Source: Apostichopus japonicus (taxonomy: Eukaryota > Echinodermata > Holothuroidea > Aspidochirotida > Stichopodidae). Taken from it: a stretch of DNA of 64,000 nt. The notes below the pieces were generated by a model. It was not told the DNA's origin, searched no databases, and worked only from the letters and a program-made list of their open reading frames with translations. This document shows positions 34,015-46,586 of this stretch, piece by piece. Each line of letters opens with the position of its first letter. Within the stretch, counting starts at the first letter, position 1. The position numbers were made by a program, and so were the translations under genes. The stretch spans positions 27,048,564 through 27,112,563 of the forward strand of contig NC_092571.1 of NCBI RefSeq assembly GCF_037975245.1, read 5' to 3'.

Positions 34015-35660
34015 GTCTGAATAGTACATCCTTCAGAACTGCATTGTAAGCCACTTATTGTTGTTATTAATGATGTAATTTCTTATTGCTAACTGACACT
34101 CCGAGCAGTAGGGGGTGTATCGGTACGGACTTCAGAACTGCATTCTTAGCCACCTAATGGTGTTATTATGTTATTTCAGAACTAATGGTGTAACTTCTTG
34201 GTGCTAAATGACACTCCAACCATTAGCGGGGCGTTTTGGTACACCTCTTAGAACTGTATTGCAAGCCACTAAATTTTGTAACTTCTTGTTGCTAAATGAC
34301 ACTCCAACCAGTAGTGGGGCGTATTGGTACGCCCCTCAGAACTGTATTGCAAGCCACTAAATGTTGTTACTTCTTGGTGCTAAATGACACTCCAACCAGT
34401 AGCGGGGCGTATTGGTACGCCCCTTAGAACTGTATTGCAAGCCACTAAATTTTGTTACTTCTTGGTGCTAAATGACACTCCAACCAGTAGCGGGGCGTAT
34501 TGGTACGCCCCTTAGAACTGTATTGCAAGCCACTAAATTTTGTTACTTCTTGGTGCTAAATGACACTCCAACCAGTAGCGGGGCGTATTGGTACGCCCCT
34601 TAATGGTGTTAGTTCTTGGTGCTAAATGACACTCCAACCAGTAGCAGGGCGTATTGGTACGCCCCTTAGAACTGTATTGCAAGCCACTAAATTTTGTAAC
34701 TTCTTGTTGCTAAATGACACTCCAACCAGTAGTGGGGCGTATTGGTACGCCCCTCAGAACTGTATTGCAAGCCACTAAATTTTGTTACTTCTTGGTGCTA
34801 AATGACACTCCAACCAGTAGCGGGGCGTATTGGTACGCCCCTTAGAACTGTATTGCAAGCCACTAAATTTTGTTACTTCTTGGTGCTAAATGACACTCCA
34901 ACCAGTAGCGGGGCGTATTGGTACGCCCCTTAGAACTGTATTGCAAGCCACTAAATTTTGTTACTTCTTGGTGCTAAATGACACTCCAACCAGTAGCGGG
35001 GCGTATTGGTACGCCCCTTAATGGTGTTAGTTCTTGGTGCTAAATGACACTCCAACCAGTAGCGGGGCGTATTGGTACGCCCCTTAGAACTGTATTGCAA
35101 GCCACTAAATGTTGTTACTTCTTGGTGCTAAATGACACTCCAACCAGTAGCGGGGCGTATTGGTACGCCCCTTAATGGTGTTAGTTCTTGGTGCTAAATG
35201 ACACTCCAACCAGTAGCGGGGCGTATTGGTACGCCCCTCAGAACTGTATTGCAAGCCACTAAATGTTGTTACTTCTTGGTGCTAAATGACACTCCAACCA
35301 GTAGCGGGGCGTATTGGTATGCCCCTTAATGGTGTTAGTTCTTGGTGCTAAATGACACTCCAACCTGTAGCGGGGCGTATTGGTACGCCCCTTAGAACTG
35401 TATTGCAAGCCACTAAATTTTGTAACTTCTTGTTGCTAAATGACACTCCAACCAGTAGTGGGGCGTATTGGTACGCCCCTCAGAACTGTATTGCAAGCCA
35501 CTAAATGTTGTTACTTCTTGGTGCTAAATGACACTCCAACCAGTAGCGGGGCGTATTGGTACGCCCCTCAGAACTGTATTGTAAGCCATTAATGGTGTTT
35601 CTTCTTGGTGCTAAATGACACTCCCTTGCAGTTGTGGGGTGTATTTGTTTCACTGATTCA
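34015..35660. repeat. 88/66-bp tandem satellite with palindromic core (about 18 copies)
   Basis: The core GGGGCGTATTGGTACGCCCC starts at 34228, 34316, 34404, 34492, 34580, 34646, 34734, 34822, 34910, 34998, 35064, 35152, 35218, 35306, 35372, 35460 and 35548, with worn copies before and after. Spacing is 88 bp, or 66 bp where GAACTGTATTGCAAGCCACTAA is absent. The spacing pattern 88-88-88-88-66 occurs twice in a row, then 88-66 twice. Each core is preceded by ACACTCCAACCAGTAGC. The core is close to that of the 8.2-kb array. Confidence 0.95.
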
Positions 35661-36125
35661 CTTTTGTACAGGGACAAGAGGTATTTTTCTTCCTTTATTC
35701 ATGTAAGAAATTAACCTACTAAATTTCAGTTTATGGTCATGTAGATAAAATATAACATGAAATACATAAGTTGGTACAAACAAAGAATAATTTTCTGATT
35801 GTGTTATTTTTTGTCTCAAATTTATGTATCTGCAGTATGATTACAATGCATTTGCCTTTTTAACTCACATTTTGAAGGTTTAAAGACAATGACAGTCATA
35901 GCGTAGATTTTTCCCTTATATATACCATATTTTTATACCCGAGAGCAAACGTCATTAAAAGCAATATAATTTCTGGTAAATTTATCAATGTTGAACAAAA
36001 AGTTTTTTTTTTCTTGGATAAAAGTCAGGTTTAAATAGTTCCTAGAAACCCTAAATGTTTCCTAGCCTCTTATACCCGAAAAGCTAGATTCCTTAATCCT
36101 TTCCTCATTGACTGCTTAATAGTTA
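35661..36125. other. No supported gene
   Basis: AT-rich spacer between the satellite and duplicated receptor flank. Confidence 0.4.
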
Positions 36126-37465
36126 AAGTAATATAAAGTCAAATGAATACTTACCGAAGTAACGTTTGTAGCAGTGTTTGCGTCCCTTTGAGCTTGACAT
36201 ATATGTGATATTGAAATATAAGCCAATAGAACGTTTGTTTCACTGAAGGGGACGCAAGTAAAGTTTATAACAGTCAAAACTCCTTTTCACTTTAATTTAA
36301 CTCATTTTTATAACTATTATAAACAGGCGTGGTTACTTTTACGAGAATACAAGGAGGGGGTGGGGGTGTCCGTCGAACTGCATGTAACACTGTTTTTATT
36401 ATTTACTAGTTTGCCAAGGAAACTTAACAAGTTTACTCAACAATTGTAGTGATATAACCATATACAAACAATGTAGTAAACTACGGTAGGTGTTATCGGG
36501 GTGACGCGATCGTGTTCTTATGTAAATATAACATATTGTGTAAGTAAATAAAGGAGAACTCACCTGGAAATATTAGACAATGGAAAAGACCAAATAGTCA
36601 TTTCATTATTTGGGGTGGGGAGGGTTTCAGAAGCCACATTACCTTGTATACCATGTAACCATTGATCACCCCCAGTTCATTCGATCCAACCCAGAAAGTG
36701 ACAGAGAAATTCGAATTTTTATAACTATGTAAAGAAAAACTCAGTGGGGAAGTTAAGACAATGGAAAGGAGAACAGGTTTATGGTTGGAAAGGGATTAAA
36801 ACCAGTGACCTCTGGGTTACAAACATTTCTTTTTTGTCTTTGGAACCTCTAAAAGCCCACGTATGGTACTCTCTGGCTTTCTCTAGCTGTTGTGGACAGG
36901 TTTATTTTGAATTCCTGTTTGATTGGTATCGGGAGATTTTTTGTTATCTATTTCTTAAACGGGCAGACTTAATTAGATGTTTCTTTCGTCAGTACTTGTA
37001 ACGCCAATGTCTGGGTATCAGTTCCCATATTTTATATCAGTTCCGTTCCCAGCTATTCGTCATTTGGTCAATTGCTATTCGATTTGCCCATATTTCCTGC
37101 AAAGTTAGCAAATGAAGCCATTTTCAATCTGGGAAGATCGTCTTTCCAAGGGGTAAACAGTAGATCGATGTTAGGACTGATTAGCTTTCTTGAGACCGAC
37201 TGCAGTGACTGGCTGACAACGTTTAAAAGATTAATCCAACAAAGTGACAATTTCTGTTATAATTACAGTTTGATATTCTGATATTACAACTCGTATTATA
37301 AAATGATACTTTCTATTTGGAGTTGGACGTGATTGTTATTCTGTAACAAACACTGAGCCTTGAAATAACGAATCGAAAGCCCGATAGATTAAAATTTGTG
37401 AAGAACAACTTGCAACAGAAGGATCAATAGTTGGCCCTAACAATCTCTTTGAATAATCAAAAGTG
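36126..37465 (-). repeat. Segmental duplication unit A in Ig receptor flank
   Basis: Blocks match unit B (38728-39475): around 36130-36230 with 38735-38825 (both contain a minus-strand CG then GTAAGT donor-like site), 37050-37310 with 38880-39115 (CTGCAGTGACTGGCTGACAACG), and 37351-37465 with 39359-39474 (nearly identical). Unit A runs into the receptor relic at 37336-37542. Confidence 0.75.
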
Positions 37466-37542
37466 AAAGGTTCCAAACATGTTGTTATAACCGCACACAA
37501 TAAAAGTGTCAATAAAATATTCTCAATTCTCATTGAATCCAT
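37336..37542 (-). pseudogene. Ig-type receptor relic: signal peptide and 5' flank
   Basis: Starts with ATG in the same context as the complete copies (GAAGACCxATATGG on the minus strand). The first 25 residues (SMRIENILLTLLLCAVITTC) match their signal peptide. After that the protein is unrelated (RLLGPTIDPSVASCSSQIL) and ends in a stop; no Ig domain follows. The upstream flank (37543-38700) resembles that of copy A, but the splice-acceptor TAG is GAG here. It is a truncated, rearranged gene copy, possibly a signal-peptide fusion to duplicated non-receptor DNA. Confidence 0.7.
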
Positions 37543-38727
37543 ATTGGTCTTCAGCCGTGTGATGATACTAACAAATTAGGCTATGTACCTCCAACAGAAA
37601 GGACAAAAATAATACACGATCAAGATTATATCATATCTATAGTTGATCATTTAAAAGAGCTTTTTAATGTCTCAAATTGAATAGATATCTTCAATGTATG
37701 TATGTATGTTATGCATTATTCACATATCGATGGAAGTTAAATATGCATGAGTAGTAGGAGCCGATTGAAAGTTGTGTTAAGGGTGGGACAGAAGTCGGTT
37801 TTGAGTTGTAGAAGTTCCCTTGGCACTATTTCAGTTTTGCACAAGCTGTGATGACCTGGACGATAAATTGGGAATTTCAACTTTTCCTATCCACATCTCG
37901 ATTATACCTGTTCTTGGAATTAATTTATCTTGTCCTTTTTCCTGAGTAACTGCCTCCTCTTGAAGTAGCACTTCTTCTATCAAGTAATTAGTATTATCTC
38001 AGACAAGATTAGAAGTATATCATCTCAAACTTCGATTAGCATTATTTTTTACATGAAATTTAATAATTTTTGTGAAAAGACGAAAGTTTTACGAACATTT
38101 AATAATTTCGAATTATCGCCCCAAGCTTCTACTTACTATTTCAGTTCCTCTTTTTCTCAAATGATGATATTTTTTAACTCTAATTTTTGACATTTATCTC
38201 AACATTTCTACTACTTCGTTTGGAATTTTTATTTGTAGAAATTAAGGCATTTCATTCACAAACTGTCGACGTATTACTCATATTTTACATTTTTTATTTA
38301 ACATCTAACTTTCTTTCAAATGTTCCACTATTCAATGTAAAAACTGAGACTGTTTATCTCCTCAAAGTCTTAAAATGTTTCTCATGATTGCAATTGGATT
38401 ATTGCAATTAGTTACTTGTTTTTTAATGCCGTAATTTCGACTCTTGATGTGCTCGAAATTTTGCGCAAAACAAAATCATTGGTGAATGATGCTATGCTGA
38501 TAGTAGAATGCCTCTTGTTCTGTTGTTATAAAATTGGAAGAGTGGGAAATGTCGAGAAAGCATTTCCTGCCTTTACTCTGATCAGTGCTGGCTCCCCTGC
38601 ACCCGTCCCTATACTAGCCTATACTATGTGATGCTAAACTATCTGATATAGCCCTACAATATTGCTTCAAAGTGAAGCTAGCCTACAGTGCTTTTAAAAA
38701 AAAATCAACGAAACATTGATGCCCATA
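37543..38727. other. Paralogous 5' flank of the decayed receptor
   Basis: Blocks match 5621-7585 (see that entry). No coding pattern. Confidence 0.6.
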
Positions 38728-39475
38728 GCTTGTTTAACAGTTATAGTAACATAAAGTGGACTTACCGACGTAACGGTTGAAGCAGTATTTGTGTCTTTTT
38801 GAGCTTGACAATATGATATTGAATGTATATAGTTCAGTAACTAGAACCACACTAATATCGTAGGCGGAAGTGAGCTTATTACAGTTACAACCTTCTAGCC
38901 GGCTTGCCCATGTTTTCTGCAAAGTTGACAGATGAAGCCATTTTCAACCTGGGAAGCTCGTCTTTCCAGGCGTGAACAGCAGATCGATGTTGGGACTGAT
39001 TAGCTTTCTTTAGACCGACTGCAGTGACTGGCTGACAACGTTTGAAATATTAATTCAACAAAGTAACATGTTCTGTAAAATGATATTTTCTAATTGGAGT
39101 TGGACGTGATTGTTATTCGGTTCCAAATGTGCAGTGTGGCGCTGTTTAAGTAATGAAAAAAATATGTAATGGATTTTCCCAAGACGTTCTCAAGAGGTCA
39201 AATTGGTTGAAGATACATTTAATTAAGTTTGATGGTAGCTATTAAACATTGTGGGTCGCCCTAGTGTCTCTTCGTTCAATGCAAATCATTCAGACTTAAT
39301 TCAAACGTAATTTAGTTTCAGAGGGGAATTAAAAGTGAATAATATTTTATCCATTATACACTAAGCCTTGAAAATAACGAATCGAAAGCCCGATAGATTA
39401 AAATTTGTGAAGAACAACTTGCAACAGAAGGATCAATAGTTGGCCCTAACAATCTCTTTAAATAATCAAAAGTGA
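38728..39475 (-). repeat. Segmental duplication unit B
   Basis: Shorter, diverged copy of unit A. The end segment 39359-39474 is almost identical to 37351-37465 and so encodes the same RLLGPTIDPSVASCSSQIL stretch on the minus strand, but here without the signal peptide. Confidence 0.75.
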
Positions 39476-40094
39476 CTGCATATGCTGAAGAGAGGGCTAG
39501 ATCTGTGGAGGGGGGGGGGGGGGGGGAGCAGTAGTACATCTGGAGTTAGGTTGGGCAAAAATGAACTGTAATTCACCTCAATGCGTCCACAACTGAATGC
39601 ACCAACTGACAGGGACTTCGATTTGTTTCCAGGGTTAGCAGGGCAAACTTACCAATTCAAGTTAATGTAAGAAAATACAATGGGACACAAGCATACTCAA
39701 ATTGGCTGTACGATGTAACTAGTTCTTTCTGTTATATCTTCATGACGAAAATTAGATTAGTTACATTTATTTTAATAATTCATCAACACGATTAATAAGC
39801 CAGTTCAGACTTTCTAATGCACATGGATGTACGTCATTCTGCTCGTTGGTAATACCTTTGCAGATTTAACTCAAAATCAGTAAAGTAAAGTTGCGCTGAG
39901 GTCAGCGCCTTGTGCAACTCAATTACTAAGTTTATGATAACATGTGATTCATAATTTAAGGTAATCCTTGCCGCATATGACTAAATATGTCAGAATGACT
40001 CGAAAATGAAGTTGAAAATGAAACTTGGAACTACAACTTTTTTTAAACTCCTTTTTAATTTCTAACTACAGTTAACAGACTTTTACAGCATATA
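39476..40094. other. No supported gene; poly-G run at about 39510-39526
   Basis: No coding or named repeat signal. Confidence 0.4.
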
Positions 40095-40888
40095 ATCAAT
40101 CGATCGATCAATCGATCGATCCATCAATCGATCCATCGATCGATCGATCCATCCATCCATCCATCCATCCATCCATCCATCCATCCATCCATCCATCCAT
40201 CCATCCATCCATCCATCCATCCATCCATCCATCCATCCATCCATCCATCCATCCATCCATCCATCCATCCATCCATCCATCCATCCATCCATCCATCCAT
40301 CCATCCATCCATCCATCCATCCATCCATCCATCCATCCATCCATCCATCCATCCATCCATCCATCCATCCATCCATCCATCCATCCATCCATCCATCCAT
40401 CCATCCATCCATCCATCCATCCATCCATCCATCCATCCATCCATCCATCCATCCATCCATCCATCCATCCATCCATCCATCCATCCATCCATCCATCCAT
40501 CCATCCATCCATCCATCCATCCATCCATCCATCCATCCATCCATCCATCCATCCATCCATCCATCCATCCATCCATCCATCCATCCATCCATCCATCCAT
40601 CCATCCATCCATCCATCCATCCATCCATCCATCCATCCATCCATCCATCCATCCATCCACCCACCCACCCACCCACCCACCCACCCACCCATCTATCCAT
40701 CCATCCACCCACCCACCCACCCACCCACCCATCCATCCATCCATCCATCCATCCATCCATCCATCCATCCATCCATCCATCCATCCACCCATCCATCCAT
40801 CCATCCATCCATCCATTCATCCACTCATCCATCCTTCCATCCATCAATCCATTCATCCATTCATCCATTTATCCATCCATCCATCCAT
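40095..40888. repeat. (CCAT)n tetranucleotide array with (CCAC)n and CGAT/CAAT variants
   Basis: About 790 bp. The left edge is CGAT/CAAT-rich, then over 500 bp of nearly perfect CCAT. CCAC blocks lie near 40655-40692 and 40706-40730, and the array decays toward 40888. Long WMDG-repeat frames on the minus strand are artefacts of this repeat. Confidence 0.99.
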
Positions 40889-40969
40889 GTATGGACAGAT
40901 TAAGGTTCCCTAAATCAATGCGTTATCGACTAAGCATACATTTGCCCAATAACTAATACTTACAATAAG

Positions 40970-42000
40970 TTTGTTAGTAGCATTTGATCTCATATTCAAG
41001 TTTACGTCCAACAGGCTTGGATTTTGGTTTTGCTCTTAATAGAGAGTTGGTAATGCTGTACAGTGTTTACATGACATGATGTTACACACAGATAAGCTTA
41101 GCGATTGAGCGGTCCTTCAATTTTATCCCTTGTGCTTGTAATGGTTGAAACAATAACACCTCGGAAAATGTCCTGGGCGGGAGTTGTACTAACTATAATG
41201 TTTATATATAATGTTAATTAATCCCAGTATATGCTTTTCTCAGAAGATTACCTGAAACTTCTATTAGTTCAGTGTGCGGATGACACGTTAGTGAATATGG
41301 GTCATAGCGACAATTATCGAAAAGTCGTGATGAGATGCTTCGCTTTCAATATTTCTCACACGGTAAGTGTGGCTGGTTCTCGATGTATCAAGGATGTTAA
41401 ATAAAACTGTACATAGGAATCATTAAATGTGTTTCTTTGTTATTTTCGTCGCGTTGAATATAGTAAAAGCAAAACTCCAAGATATATGGCAGTTGATCAT
41501 GGTAATATAACTTATAACTTGTACATGTATAGCCTACAATATATTCCTTCCAGTGGTAGATTAGCATTTTTTTCCCAAAAAGGTAATCTATAATGAACCC
41601 TTGTTCTTTGTGGTTAATTGATAACTTGTACAAATATAGGAAGGTGATTTCTCGAATTAAGCACAAACGGGATCATCTGTACAATAATTGTGGTACGCAA
41701 AAGCATCATATATTACTGTGCTGAGAGTATTCATCATTCAGGGATTATCTCAACAATCAATGCATAATTTCGTTATTGGCATATCCGAACAGGGAGATTG
41801 TCGTCCACGTGACATTATATTGTTTTTATATCAACTTTTGCATAAATGTAAATTCAAATCATGTCATGAATGGTAAAGCAAGTCTTAATTTATGTATAGG
41901 CCTACTTTTGTAACTATATTTAAAAATTACTGGACATATTCATTATCGCGATTATGTGTGTTATATCGAAAGTGAACTCCATTTTAACGCCTAGTATAAA
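40970..42000. repeat. Diverged duplicate of the region downstream of Ig receptor copy B
   Basis: 41740-41790 matches 61296-61345 (TCAGGGATTATCTxAAC then AATGCA...GTTATTxGCATA). 41850-42005 matches 61430-61575 (AAAGCAAGTCTT, then ACGCCTAGTATAAAAGTTT). 40990-41180 matches parts of 60300-60480. The LINE at 60.7-61.4 kb is absent here, so it inserted after the duplication. This supports a lost receptor copy in the 36-42 kb region. Confidence 0.6.
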
Positions 42001-43059
42001 AGTTTACTTAAAGGGGTCATGACACGAAAATTTCAAAGTCCTATATTTTTGGGATCCATCAAAGAATGTTCGCTAGAACATGTATCAACCATTCTGCCAG
42101 TTAAAAACTTGATTTTTTCAAGTCGAAAATTGAGAATGAATTTACCCTCTTCAGCGTTTGAAACTTTGTTTGCTCGAAAATTTTCCGATTCGCATGAGGT
42201 CATGTGACCTCATGTTAGGAACAAGATTTGTTGTCGCTGTTTCCGATCCTCCGAATATATACCATACACGTACACATTAGACAAGTACACATACCACTAG
42301 TAGTTACTACACAAAACATCGATCACAAGTGCGATATCAAATCAAAATTACCTGTGAAGTGGCGGATCCAGAACCACTTGCGGCAACTGAAGTGCAAGTT
42401 TTCTAAGAATATTACGAAGATTTGAATTATTGTTTGAAAAAAAAGTTTAGTGAGTTGAAAAAAAATGTAAATTTTGTGGGAAGCTGATACTGAAAAGGAT
42501 TTTTTCATCTCACGGTATGTTTCTCTCTGCATTGAGAGTTGCCAAATAACATGTGCATCCAATAGCACAGTGATTTCTTCGTTGCAAAGTTTTTCGCGGT
42601 CCCTTTGACCACGGGCTTTAGTTATTTTCCCTTGATGTTAGCGATTCAGAAGATTAAGTAAGCATAATTGTTATGTACTTCAAACCAAACAGACTTTAAA
42701 TCTGTCCCAAGTTAGAGTATTTGTATCCTATACTAACGTCAATGTAAACATTGAAAACATTTCTGTGACGTCATCACAAATTGGTACAAAACTCACCCTA
42801 CAGGGGTCCTATATGGACAAAAGTGGTGTCAAAATGCACGTAAGACGTGGGGAAGTCATGAAAGAATCTAGTTCATATCTCAAACGGCTCAAAATCCGTG
42901 GCAAAAAATGTCAACATGCTCCCCCGCTCCTAGTGCGTTAGGGTTAAATAGGGGGTCCTTTAGAGACCCCCAATACTCCCCAACAACCACAGTGTTACAA
43001 AATCCAATGTATAAGGCCTAATGAACTATCTGGGTTTAAATTTTGAGGTTTATAAGAGT
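42001..43059. other. No supported gene
   Basis: Begins with AAAGGGGTCATGACACGAAA, a transposon-like start, but no matching inverse end was found. No coding pattern. Confidence 0.4.
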
Positions 43060-43375
43060 TTGTTTTATCTTATTTGTTTGTAAATGTAACTTATGGTATT
43101 TTTTCCTTAAAAATGAGCCCCCCCCAAATTTTTTTTTTCGGGGGGTGCGTTCAGGATTTAGGCTTTTTATCCAAGATATTCTTATTCCTTATGAAATTAT
43201 GGTTTAGAAAACCACATTTTATCCTATTTGTGTGTAAATGTAACCTCTGGTATTTTGCCTTAAAAAATGTACCCGCCCCGAGAAAGAACCCCCCTAACCG
43301 GGGGGTGCGATCAGGATTTGGGCTTTTTACCTAAAATTTTCTTATTCCTTATGAAATTCTGGTCTAGAAAAACCA
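43060..43375. repeat. Two-copy tandem duplication (~155-160 bp)
   Basis: TTTGTxTGTAAATGTAAC, a G/C-run with GGGGGGTGCG-TCAGGATTT, and TTCTTATTCCTTATGAAATT occur twice in order (for example 43140 and 43300). About 10 per cent diverged. Confidence 0.8.
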
Positions 43376-43827
43376 CATGAGATAAATCCTCCTTGTTTGA
43401 TGTAATTTTCCTATAGTTTACTCTGGGGGATGCAGTCCAACCTTCAGTTTTTCTTCAACATCCAGTAAGGATAAAACTGAAATAAAGGAAAGATGAATAA
43501 GTGAACGGGTTGTCACGAACGACTGTATTTATTATACGTGTATTTAGTATACGCTGGTCTGAGTGATAAGTAGGTCACTCGTCGTGACTGATATCCGTGT
43601 CTAATATTAGATAATTCTACCTCGCCATTCCACTACACTACGGTCTTACGTGAGAAAGTATGAGCGGCTCTCGACTTCAGTGTATTATTACGGTTCGAAG
43701 GGTGAACATCTTATTTGGTGCTCCTCTTTAATGCAAGTTTACAGTGCTAAAGTTTGGTTCAAACTTAGTGCTGGGACTTGTGGCTTCAATCAGTGTGCAA
43801 TACTGCCGTCCTTCCACTTTAGACTGG

Positions 43828-44538
43828 TGTAATATTGTGACGAGCCCGCTCCTCCGATAGTAATACTATATCGGGACTCGCGATAGAAAGTTACTGGGGT
43901 TATCTTGATGCCGTATTTATGCTTCTTCAGGAGATGTCGCGAACGGGAGAAAACAATGAGTTCACAGAAAAACAATTTGACGAGATAGGATTTGATTATT
44001 GATTCCGTATTATTTCTTCTCTGTCGATTCTCTTACAAATAAAACAAAATTACAATGATTTGACTCCGTCAATTACGCAATTAGAAGGAGGGATGAAATG
44101 GTGACGAAGCAATGACGAAGCGATGAACTGATGACGGAATGATAAATTTGCGAACCCATGCCGCCTTTTATACCTTACTTCTATAAAATCCCACTGCGCA
44201 CAATCAGTAGGCAGCCAATAACCTGACCATCCTGTATTAACTTAACGATATAAAAATAAGTGCGCTGGCACTGATCTGCCCTGATTGGTTGGGAGTTTGG
44301 AAGTCCCTCCCTTTTCTATGGAAACTTCCATACCACGTGAGAGAACCTTCTCGAATGTTCCACAGACATAATGGAATCTATTTTGGGAAAAGGCCCTGTA
44401 CCAAGATTCAATAAGATAGTTAAAACTTCTCGTGGGAAAACTGAATCCATGACCTAGATAAATATATAAGAGGCCTGTAAGGTGTCTCGATGGAGTTTTT
44501 CGGTAACATCAAAGAGGCACTATTACTATTTCATAACA
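43828..44538 (-). repeat. 3' LTR of the gypsy element
   Basis: 711 bp, TGTTATGAAAT...AATATTACA on the minus strand. By eye about 15 differences from the other LTR (roughly 98 per cent identity), suggesting a fairly young insertion. Confidence 0.93.
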
Positions 44539-45784
44539 TCCCCCTCAATCTTTTAAAATTTTTGGATACTCCAAAATTTTAACATCATACTGCTTTAACT
44601 TATCATTATCTCAAGACGGTAGTGTAAGCACATTCATTAATATTCATTGAATTCAATAAATGGTCTGCATATATCTCAAAGGTTAACATCTAGGTTACGA
44701 ATTGTTAAAATGATCATATATTATATACATTGACACTGTCTCCTTGACATTTTTTGTGTACCTATTCAATATTGATGACATCATATGATGTAATCTAAAA
44801 AACAACATCATTAAGATATCTTAAAGTTACATGACACAGCAAAATATGCAGTATCTCTTACAAAATACATTTATGCATTTCATACATCAATAATACATTC
44901 ATATCAAAAGTGAAATCATGCCGTGATTTGGGGAGAGATCAGAGAATACTTAGTTATCTTTTAACTGAACAGAACACCTTAGCGTTCCATAAAAAAATCG
45001 TACATTTAAAAAGGAACCTTAAAATATTACAAACTCATTTACAAAACCTCGTCTTTAATGAAGGCATAAAGTAGTTTCAAAACTGCTTTGAAACCTTGTG
45101 AACCATATACATCCACTTCAAGAAAATCAACAAAATGTGACTCGATAGCATGGTGACCCTAGGTATGCACTCCGAAATGATAGTCTAGTAAAGTACCAAA
45201 GTACTAGATATTCGATACCATAAAACAGACCCCATAGACTATGACATCAACAAATCTTTCTTCAAATTTACATAACACTTAACTTCTTGTCTTTTCAACT
45301 TCATGATGAAATTTACTTTTGCATGAATATTTGAGGAAAAGAAAATATATACATAACTTTCTCAAAGATCTATACTTTCATTTGCTTCGATAACTGTTGC
45401 TGTAAGCAAAAGTTGCACATCTTCAATGCTGTCTCTGAATAGCCTTCCATATAACATCAATGATGCAACGTAAATATCCCTAAAATATTTCTCAATATAT
45501 GAAAACCCATGTTGCTAATATTCCGGACATGTTCTAATTGCCGGGTAAACGTTTGAACGAATCCATAAGGAGAAATAAGGTATACTCATTACACATTTGT
45601 TATAAAAGATGAAACTAGGTCACTTGGTGGTGGTTTTAACAATAAAGCTTATATTTTTACACCATACAGTACAATGACTTCCACTTAATAGGTATGCAGG
45701 TAATTGCCATAACGCATTCCATTCATACAATCGTGGGTAAAACACCTGTTCATCTGAACTTAGAGCAATATGCAGTTATACATA
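44539..45784 (-). other. Non-coding 3' region of the gypsy element
   Basis: About 1.2 kb AT-rich, starting with the polypurine tract next to the 3' LTR. No coding pattern. Unusually long for the space between pol and the 3' LTR. Confidence 0.6.
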
Positions 45785-46396
45785 CTAACCATATAATGTT
45801 TGCAACATCCTGCCTGGATTGCCTGTAATGTTCAATCCCTTTTCATGGAGAAAATTTATTATTTCCCCCGTGTTGGAATATTTTCCTACATCCCACCAAA
45901 AATCATGACTCTTAAAGCCTGATGGAAAATATGGTATCTGATAGGTGACCAGAACCTGCAATTCACCCAATTTGTATCGAGCACGTTGGACTTTCATGTC
46001 TCCTTGTGGAGCATTTGCAAAAATTTTCTTTTGCCTTAATATGCTACCTTTGATGGAAGGATATGGAAGTGCTAATCCTTCATTATGTGCTCTATTCTCT
46101 AGAAAGGATTCAACATTCATTGGCTTAGTGGTCACAAGACACATGATGTGATCTGAAGTTACCCCTGGCAAAATGTTACCAAACTCATCATGAAACTCAA
46201 TATGTGCATCTTGCATGGCATTAACATTTTCTGCGTTAGAAGTGTTACTACTCAAAACATTTCGCATTCGTGCAAGCTTTTCACTTGATGGACCCCTTGT
46301 TTTCAAGACATTTCGCAATTTCTGAATGTTGATGATATTCTTAGTTTCAGAAGATGCTCTTACAAAACATGGTTTAAGCCTGTTATAATTGCACAC
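45785..46396 (-). pseudogene. Gypsy pol C-terminal extension
   Basis: A 203-codon frame that begins with NRLKPCF, the stretch that often follows the GPY/F domain in animal gypsy elements. It continues as a polar region with TSDHIMCLVTTKP and GFKSHDFWWDVGKYS. I do not recognise the rest; it could be an extra C-terminal domain or an out-of-place ORF. The frame differs from the upstream pieces. Confidence 0.55.
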
Positions 46397-46542
46397 ATCA
46401 CTAAGAATTTCCCTTTGAGAGTGGCCAAGAAATAATGAGTCCTATCTAAAACTTGATGGATCACTAATGGTCCACACCATTCTGCAGCAATTTTGCGAGA
46501 GTTTGCTGTCAAGGAGGAAGACGTTGGCTTATATAGATACAC
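46360..46542 (-). pseudogene. Gypsy integrase GPY/F-like segment
   Basis: Encodes LYKPTSSSL, then WCGPLVIHQVLDRTHYFLATL, close to the (W/K)xGPYxI...VxxxxYxL pattern of the GPY/F module that ends many gypsy integrases. Continues in reading order from the integrase frame at 46587-48077, but shifted by one frame. Confidence 0.6.
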
Positions 46543-46586
46543 TAATTGACCCGTTGAATAAATTGCACCTTTGTCCAGTTTTGCAC

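Noticed and set aside
34015-35660. CRISPR-like pattern in the second array
   Set aside because: Same reason: spacer sequence repeats with the unit; only the 22-bp block varies.
36155-36245. Possible short coding exon before the GTAAGT donor (also at 38766-38830)
   Set aside because: Comparing the two copies, nearly all base changes alter the amino acid, so no coding constraint is visible. Kept only as a possible non-coding exon.
40083-40868. Three long WMDG-repeat open frames on the minus strand
   Set aside because: They are the same (CCAT)n repeat read in three frames; no start context, no non-repeat domain.
42003-42040. MITE start AAAGGGGTCATGACACG
   Set aside because: No inverse partner or target duplication found within 2 kb.
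43790-43975. 61-codon frame also present at 48633-48890
   Set aside because: Falls in the gypsy LTRs, antisense to nothing recognisable; shared only because the LTRs are copies.
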